From: Pseudoduganella flava
GTDB lineage: Bacteria > Pseudomonadota > Gammaproteobacteria > Burkholderiales > Burkholderiaceae_D
Direction of reading: 5' to 3'
Assembly (NCBI RefSeq): GCF_007830495.1
Contig: NZ_VLKW01000011.1
Location: 62,001-126,000 of the forward strand
Length of the DNA: 64,000 nucleotides
The translations under genes and the position numbers were made by a program. Shown piece after piece: positions 59,031 through 64,000 of the stretch. Numbering within the stretch: position 1 is the first letter of the stretch; each line of letters opens with the position of its first letter. The notes beneath the pieces were generated by a model, which did no database searches, was not told the DNA's origin, and saw nothing but the letters and a program-made list of their open reading frames with translations.

Positions 59031-60427
59031 TGGCCTCCACCGCATTCCGGCTGGGCGGCGCGGCCGCGCTGGCGCTGGCGCTGTCCGGCTGCGCGACGTT
59101 CTCCGCCGATGGCGGCATGGCCACCGTGCGCGGCGCCACCGAGGCCAAGGCTGGTGCCCCCACCGCGCTGCTGAAGACCGATGCCGACCGCACCGCGCTG
59201 GCGGCGCAGTTGCGCACGATGCTGGCCCAGCCATTGACGCCTGACGACGCCGTGCGCATCGCGCTGCTGAACAACCGCGGCCTGCAGGCCACCTACTGGG
59301 AACTGGGCGTCGCCGAGGCGGACCTGGTGCAGGCGGGCCGCCTGCGGAATCCGGCGTTCGGTTACCAGCACAAGCGGGGCGGCGGTGAAACGTCGATCGA
59401 GCGCACGCTGACGTTCAATGTGATCAGCCTGATCACGGCACCGCTGGCCGGCCGCATCGAAGGGCGGATGTTCGAGCAGACCAAGGTGCGCGTCACGTCG
59501 CAGGCATTGCAGGTCGCCTTCGATACGCGCCGCGCGTATTACGAGGCGGTCGCGGGCGCCCAGGCCGTCGAGTATGCGCGGCAGGTCAGCGCCGCCGCTG
59601 ATGCGAGCGCCGAACTGGCCGAGCGGATGCGCAAGGCGGGCAACTGGAGTGCCTACGACCAGGCCCGCGAACAAGCCTTCTATGCGGAGGCGATGGCCGA
59701 CGTGGCGCGCGCCACGAAGGCCGCCACCGCGGCGCGCGAGCGCCTGACCCGCCTGCTGGGCCTGTGGGGCGAGGATGCGCAATACCGGCTGCCGGAGCGC
59801 CTGCCGGAGCTGCCTGCCGCGGCGCGCGAGCTGGCGGATATCGAACAGACGGCGCTGCGCGAGCGGATGGACGTGCAGGCTGCGCGGCTCGATACGGAGC
59901 ACACGGCAGCAATGTTGGGCCTGACGCGGGCCACGCGCTTCATCAACGTGCTGGAGCTGGGCGCGGTGCGCGAACGCGATGGCGGCGCGCCAAAGCAGCG
60001 CGGCTATGAGCTGACGCTGGAAATCCCGCTGTTCGACTGGGGCAGCGCGCGCACGCGGCGTGCCGAGGCGGTGTACATGCAATCCGTGAACCGGCTTGCC
60101 GACACGGCCGCGCAGGCGCGCAGCGAGGCGCGCGAGGCGTATCTCGCCTACCGCACGTCGTACGACCTGGCGAAGCACTACCGCGACGTGGTGATCCCGC
60201 TGCGCAAGCGGCTGTCCGATGAGACGCTGCTGCGCTACAACGGCATGCTGGTCGGCACCTTCGAACTGCTCGCCGATGCGCGCGAGCAGACCACGGCCGT
60301 CGCCGCCGCCATCGCGGCGTTGAAGGAATACTGGATCGCGGACGCGGACCTGGAAGCCGCGCTGGGCGGCCGCGCGACGCAAGCGGCAGGCGCCGCGCAA
60401 GCACACGAACACGGAGCACACCAATGA
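59027..60427 (+). CDS. TolC family outer-membrane lipoprotein
   Basis: The 466-residue protein begins with a lipobox signal (ALALSGC), so it is anchored as a lipoprotein. The rest shows the TolC/OEP fold: helical coiled-coil repeats (VRIALLNNRGLQATYWELGV, NRLADTAAQARSEAREAYLA) and the short beta parts between. No membrane-fusion or RND genes adjoin, unlike CusCBA; in this run TolC sits between a His-rich protein and a copper oxidase. It may be used by an efflux pump encoded elsewhere or have a copper-specific role. Confidence 0.87.
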   Translation: MMASTAFRLGGAAALALALSGCATFSADGGMATVRGATEAKAGAPTALLKTDADRTALAAQLRTMLAQPLTPDDAVRIALLNNRGLQATYWELGVAEADLVQAGRLRNPAFGYQHKRGGGETSIERTLTFNVISLITAPLAGRIEGRMFEQTKVRVTSQALQVAFDTRRAYYEAVAGAQAVEYARQVSAAADASAELAERMRKAGNWSAYDQAREQAFYAEAMADVARATKAATAARERLTRLLGLWGEDAQYRLPERLPELPAAARELADIEQTALRERMDVQAARLDTEHTAAMLGLTRATRFINVLELGAVRERDGGAPKQRGYELTLEIPLFDWGSARTRRAEAVYMQSVNRLADTAAQARSEAREAYLAYRTSYDLAKHYRDVVIPLRKRLSDETLLRYNGMLVGTFELLADAREQTTAVAAAIAALKEYWIADADLEAALGGRATQAAGAAQAHEHGAHQ

Positions 60428-61812
60428 CCACATCCATCAATCAGCGCAGATCGTTTCTCGCCGGCGCCACCACGTTGCTGGGTGCTGGCCTGGTAAGCCG
60501 CGCCGGTGCGGCATCGCTGCCGGAAGCGCCGGTGCAATCGGCGGCCACCACGGCCGCGCCGCTGATGCCGCCGAACGGGCGGCCCTACAACCCCGTCGTC
60601 ACGCTGAACGGCTGGAGCCTGCCGTGGCGGATGAAGGACGGCGTCAAGGAATTCCACCTGGTCGCCGAACCCGTCGTGCGCGAGGTGGCGCCCGGCATGC
60701 AGGCCAATCTGTGGGGCTACAACGGCCAGAGCCCCGGCCCGACGATCGAGGTGGTGGAGGGCGACCGGGTGCGCATCTTCGTCACCAACAAGCTGCCCGA
60801 GCACACGAGCGTGCACTGGCATGGGCAGATCCTGCCGAACGGGATGGATGGCGTGTCCGGCGTGACGCAGCCGTCGATCCAGCCCGGTAAGACGTTCGTC
60901 TACGAGTTCGTCGCGAAGCATGCCGGCACGTTCATGTACCACCCGCATGCGGACGAGATGGCGCAGATGGCGATGGGCATGATGGGCTTCTGGGTCACGC
61001 ACCCGAAGGACATCCGTCAGCACGCCGTCGACCGCGACTTCGTGTTCCTGCTGTCGGCCTACGACATCGACCCGGGCAGCTACACGCCGAAGGTCAACAC
61101 GATGCTGGACTTTAACCTGTGGACGTTCAACAGCCGCGTGTTCCCGGCGATCGACCCGATGGTGGTCCGGCAGGGCGACCGCGTGCGCATCCGCGCCGGC
61201 AACCTGACGATGACGAACCACCCGCTGCACGTGCACGGCCACACGTTCGAGGTGACGGGCACGGATGGCGGCTGGGTGCGGCCGGCGGCGCGCTGGCCGG
61301 AGGTGACGACGGACATCGCCGTCGGCCAGATGCGCGCCATCGAATTCGTGGCCGACAATCCGGGCGACTGGGCCTTCCACTGCCATAAATCGCACCACAC
61401 GATGAACGCGATGGGCCACGACGTGCCGACCTTGATCGGCGTGGACCACCGCGGCGTGGCCGAGAAGATCAACAAGCTCGTGCCGGGCTATATGGTGATG
61501 GGCGAGAAGGGCGGCTCGATGGGCGGCATGGAAATGCCGCTGCCGGAAAACACGCTGCCGATGATGACGGGCACGGGCCAGTTCGGCGAGATCGAGATGG
61601 GCGGCATGTTCACGCTCGTCAAGGTGCGCCAAGGCCAGGCGCGCGGCGACTACCGCGATCCGGGCCATTACAAGCACCCGAAAGGCACGGTGGCCTACGA
61701 ATGGACGGGCGAACTGCCGCCGGCACCATCCGCCCCCGGCATGACGCCACTCGCCCCCGCGCAAGGCAAGCCGGTGGACGTGCGGCGTGGCGGCGGGCAC
61801 GACCACCACTAG
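60424..61812 (+). CDS. Multicopper oxidase (CopA/CueO-like), Tat-exported
   Basis: The 462-residue protein has a twin-arginine signal (NQRRSFLAG). The copper sites are clear: HWH at 131-133, HPH at 173-175 (in place of the usual HCH-like pair), HPLHVHGH at 266-273, and the type-1 site HCHKSHHTMNAMG from 319 with Met330. It appears to lack the middle cupredoxin domain of three-domain oxidases. It oxidises Cu(I) to less toxic Cu(II) in the periplasm. Met-rich segments (GEKGGSMGGMEM) and the His tail are typical. Its ATG overlaps the TolC stop. Confidence 0.9.
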   Translation: MTTSINQRRSFLAGATTLLGAGLVSRAGAASLPEAPVQSAATTAAPLMPPNGRPYNPVVTLNGWSLPWRMKDGVKEFHLVAEPVVREVAPGMQANLWGYNGQSPGPTIEVVEGDRVRIFVTNKLPEHTSVHWHGQILPNGMDGVSGVTQPSIQPGKTFVYEFVAKHAGTFMYHPHADEMAQMAMGMMGFWVTHPKDIRQHAVDRDFVFLLSAYDIDPGSYTPKVNTMLDFNLWTFNSRVFPAIDPMVVRQGDRVRIRAGNLTMTNHPLHVHGHTFEVTGTDGGWVRPAARWPEVTTDIAVGQMRAIEFVADNPGDWAFHCHKSHHTMNAMGHDVPTLIGVDHRGVAEKINKLVPGYMVMGEKGGSMGGMEMPLPENTLPMMTGTGQFGEIEMGGMFTLVKVRQGQARGDYRDPGHYKHPKGTVAYEWTGELPPAPSAPGMTPLAPAQGKPVDVRRGGGHDHH

Positions 61813-61899
61813 GAAACTTTCCTGGAAAATGGGTAAAGACCCTACTGCCGTTAAGTTGGCAAGCTGCGTGCGCTGAAGACGCTTGCTTTCACCCCCAAC

Positions 61900-62018
61900 G
61901 GCAACGGCTGGGGTCAGACCCGCCGGGGCGCAGCAGGGGTTTCGGAGAGCATCGCTCTCCGCCTGCGTAGCGGTGCTGGCCTGCAGGCCAGCACTCCTTC
62001 CTGACCCCGCGGTTTTGG
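61900..62018. repeat. Dispersed inverted-repeat element, copy 2 (inverted)
   Basis: The core (61910-62008) is again 99 bases from GGGGTCAG to CTGACCCC but runs opposite to the copy at 15216-15314, with about ten differences. Changes in the central palindrome are compensatory (CATGCATG there, CCTGCAGG here), preserving the hairpin. GGCAA lies 5 bases outside the left end; the right flank is less symmetric. It lies between the copper oxidase and CLC genes. Confidence 0.8.
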
Positions 62019-62091
62019 GTCTCGGGTTTGCCTTAACTGAACGGCATTAGCGGCGGCCGCCGGTTCTTTTGGCCGTGCTATATTGCCGCGC

Positions 62092-63351
62092 ATGACACGC
62101 CTGTCCGACCCTGCGCCGCTGCGCGCCTCGATACTCGACTCCTTGCTCTACCTCGCCAAATGGAGCTGCCTCGCCGTGCTGGTCGCCGCGCTGGCGGGCA
62201 GCGCGTCGGCGCTGTTCCTGTTTGCGCTCGACGCGGTCACCGGCTATCGCATCGTTCATCCATGGATCATCTGGCTGCTGCCGCTGGCCGGCTTCGCGGT
62301 CGGCTGGGTGTACCTGCGCTGGGGCAGCCGGGTCGAGGCGGGCAACAACCTGTTGATCGACGAGATCCACGATCCGCAGAACGTGGTGCCCCTGCGCATG
62401 GCGCCTCTCGTTCTGACGGGGACCGTGATTTCGCACCTGTTCGGCGCCTCCGTCGGCCGCGAAGGGACGGCCGTGCAGATGGGCGGCACGTTGGCCGACC
62501 AGCTCACGCACCTGTTCCGCCTGCAGCCGGAGGACCGGCGCATCGTGCTGATGGCCGGCATCAGCGCCGGCTTCGCGTCCGTGTTCGGCACGCCGCTGGC
62601 CGGTGCGATCTTCGGCCTGGAGGTGCTGGTGATCGGCCGCATGCGCTACGATGCGATTTTCCCGTGCATCGTCGCGGCGATCCTGGCGGACCAGGTGGGC
62701 CTGGCGTGGGGCGTCCACCATACGCATTACGCGGTGCACACCGTGCCGGCATTGACGGCGTGGACGGTCGCCGGCGTCGCCGCCGCCGGCATCGCCTTCG
62801 GCCTGGCCGGCATGCTGTTTGCCGGCGCCACGCACCGCCTGTCCGCCTGGATGAAACGGCACATCGCCTACGCGCCGCTGCGCCCGCTCATCGGCGGGTC
62901 CGTCGTCGCCTGCGCCGTGTGGGCACTGGGCACGCAGCGCTATGTCGGCCTCGGCATCCCTGTCATCGTCGAGGCGTTCGACCATCCGCTGCCGCTGTGG
63001 GATGCGCTGGGCAAGTTCGTCTTCACGGTCGGCTCGCTCGGCACCGGCTTCAAGGGCGGCGAGGTGACGCCGCTGTTCTACATCGGCGCCACCCTGGGCA
63101 ACGCGCTGGCGCCGCTGCTGCACCTGCCGTTTTCGCTGCTGGCGGGCGTCGGCTTCGTCGCCGTGTTTGCGGGGGCCGCGAACACGCCGCTGGCATCGAC
63201 CGTGATGGCGCTGGAATTGTTCGGCCCCGCCATCGGGCCGTACGCGGCGCTGGGCTGTGTCGTCGCCTATCTGTTTTCAGGCCATATCGGCATCTACAAG
63301 GCGCAGCGCCAGGCGCGGAAGATCCGTTACCGCGAACGTGACAATGTGTGA
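62092..63351 (+). CDS. CLC-F-type fluoride/proton antiporter
   Basis: The 419-residue CLC-family protein has about 14-18 membrane segments. Where chloride CLCs have GSGIP it reads GNNLLID (84-90), and the gating segment is GREGTAVQMGG with Glu124; GFKGGEVTPLFYIGATLG is the second pore region. These substitutions mark the fluoride-selective CLC-F branch, which exports fluoride in exchange for protons. The ATG at 62092 is chosen; no strong ribosome site is seen. No fluoride riboswitch was found in the 83 bases between the repeat element and the start. Confidence 0.75.
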   Translation: MTRLSDPAPLRASILDSLLYLAKWSCLAVLVAALAGSASALFLFALDAVTGYRIVHPWIIWLLPLAGFAVGWVYLRWGSRVEAGNNLLIDEIHDPQNVVPLRMAPLVLTGTVISHLFGASVGREGTAVQMGGTLADQLTHLFRLQPEDRRIVLMAGISAGFASVFGTPLAGAIFGLEVLVIGRMRYDAIFPCIVAAILADQVGLAWGVHHTHYAVHTVPALTAWTVAGVAAAGIAFGLAGMLFAGATHRLSAWMKRHIAYAPLRPLIGGSVVACAVWALGTQRYVGLGIPVIVEAFDHPLPLWDALGKFVFTVGSLGTGFKGGEVTPLFYIGATLGNALAPLLHLPFSLLAGVGFVAVFAGAANTPLASTVMALELFGPAIGPYAALGCVVAYLFSGHIGIYKAQRQARKIRYRERDNV

Positions 63352-63385
63352 ATTTTCGCGCCTTTGAATTTGCTATTCTCCCCGA

Positions 63386-63404
63386 CGCGCCGGACATCGG
63401 CGCG
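63386..63404 (+). promoter_or_regulatory. Leader hairpin of the small membrane-protein gene
   Basis: CGCGCCG (63386-63392) pairs with CGGCGCG (63398-63404) around 5 bases, 30 bases before the ATG. CTATTCT just upstream could be a -10 box. Its role is unknown. Confidence 0.35.
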
Positions 63405-63434
63405 CAACTTCAACCACCTTCGAGGGGAATAATA

Positions 63435-63767
63435 ATGATCGTATGGCGCGGATATGGGATTCTGGTGATTGTGATGGCCGTCGTCGGCATCCTGGTAGGC
63501 GGGTATGCCGCGGAAAGCATCTGGGGCACGCCGCTGCCCACGGATCACAAGGCGGCGTCGGTCCTGATCGGCCTGTTGCTGGCTGCGGCGATGGTGTTCG
63601 GCCTGCATATGGCGCTGGAGCGCAACGCGTCCGGACGCACCTACATCGACAAGGCCACCGGCCAGGAAGTCGAAGTGAAACCGAAGCACGACCTGTTCTT
63701 CATCCCCGTGAAATTCTGGCCGTACCTGCTGGCGGCCATCGGCCTGTTCGCGTTCTTCAAGCAGTAA
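63435..63767 (+). CDS. Small membrane protein, unknown
   Basis: The 110-residue protein has three membrane helices (YGILVIVMAVVGILVGGYAA; ASVLIGLLLAAAMVFGLHMA; FWPYLLAAIGLFAFFKQ) and a short charged loop with IDKATGQEVEVKPKHDLFFI. No family name can be given with confidence, though such proteins with a KxxHxLFFIPVKFWP loop are common in proteobacteria. AGGGGAAT 8 bases before the ATG fixes the start. It lies 83 bases after the CLC gene with its own leader hairpin. Confidence 0.7.
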   Translation: MIVWRGYGILVIVMAVVGILVGGYAAESIWGTPLPTDHKAASVLIGLLLAAAMVFGLHMALERNASGRTYIDKATGQEVEVKPKHDLFFIPVKFWPYLLAAIGLFAFFKQ

Positions 63768-64000
63768 GCGTCAGCGCCGCGTGACCACGGCAGCGCGTGT
63801 TCCGGCAGCAGCCATGGCAGCGCGCCGCTGGCCAGGTGGGGCCGGGCCGGCGGCGCGAACAGGCAGGCCGCGCGCGCCCGGCCAGCGCCAGGTCCAGCGC
63901 AAACAGCCGGGCGCATACCCGGCAGGTACCGCGGATCACCCGCGCGGATCGGTCAGCGGCGCCAGCCCGTCGTCCGCGCCGAGGCGGGCCAGCAGCCGGC
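63768..64000. other. Window end, no assigned gene
   Basis: No complete gene is seen. On the minus strand a short frame reads RLLARLGADDGLAPLTDPRG to a stop at about 63937, which could be the C-terminus of a gene that starts beyond the window. The stretch from there to 63768 has coding-like composition in more than one frame and may be frameshifted or non-coding. Confidence 0.3.

Noticed and set aside
62009..62091. Fluoride riboswitch before the CLC gene
   Set aside because: The conserved crcB-type core could not be found by eye in either this gap or the preceding repeat.
1..64000. tRNA, rRNA, insertion sequence or prophage genes
   Set aside because: No TPsiC-arm-like sequence, transposase, integrase or phage structural gene was recognised on either strand.

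Overview
The window looks like chromosomal DNA of a high-GC betaproteobacterium. The gene content (TonB-dependent receptor, H-NS-type protein, PaiB, YXWGXW-motif proteins, two pirins, BLH-type hydrolase, copper oxidase with a TolC partner) and the dispersed GGGGTC-type intergenic repeats suggest an Oxalobacteraceae (Massilia/Duganella-like) genome. This placement is inference from gene flavour; no rRNA or tRNA gene is present to confirm it.

Layout. Bases 1-9,500 hold a guanidine-II riboswitch with its Gdx exporter, an AstE-type deacylase, an acyltransferase, a pirin, azoR with a divergent LysR regulator, phosphatidylserine decarboxylase, a TonB-dependent receptor and an H-NS-like protein. After an apparently gene-free stretch of about 610 bases, 10-25 kb is a housekeeping/accessory mixture: amidohydrolase, LON-domain protein, PaiB, two EamA or MFS transporters, erythromycin esterase, trpS, a CocE hydrolase, an AraC regulator, an active-site-deficient SDR, and an overlapping HD/transglutaminase/MFS run. 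At 25-27.5 kb lie cheW and an MCP gene, closed by a strong terminator and followed by a TonB-domain gene broken by an in-frame stop.

The most unusual content lies at 29.3-41.4 kb (+) and 45.6-52.7 kb (-). The first locus is a tight eight-gene run: a large type II PBP-like transpeptidase, an HTH-tailed unknown, a small unknown, an SPFH-like protein, a Lon/S16-like protein with a duplicated half-domain, an SPFH/coiled-coil protein capped by zinc ribbons, a SHOCT-kinase-coiled-coil-FGE fusion, and a small unknown. The second is a five-gene run read in the opposite direction: a Ser/Thr kinase, an RodA/FtsW (SEDS) protein with a large N-terminal extension, an FhaA-like protein, a membrane SH3-like protein and a zinc-knuckle FHA protein. 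Together they hold the parts of the actinobacterial pknB-pbpA-rodA-fhaA/B cluster (kinases, FHA readers, SEDS polymerase, transpeptidase), here in a Gram-negative and with extra SPFH and Lon-like partners. No PP2C phosphatase is seen. I infer one kinase-controlled envelope or peptidoglycan system split over two loci.

Between and after these loci are OsmC, a second pirin, an HxlR regulator with a divergent reductase, a glycine-zipper protein, a GNAT, an M28 peptidase, a BLH-type metallo-hydrolase with a palindromic upstream site, an EamA exporter, a four-gene copper-handling run with ATGA overlaps (58.2-61.8 kb) and a fluoride-type CLC antiporter. Non-coding features include two about 90% identical 99-base inverted-repeat elements, a large hairpin repeat, several palindromic operator candidates and a 17-base motif shared upstream of two envelope genes.
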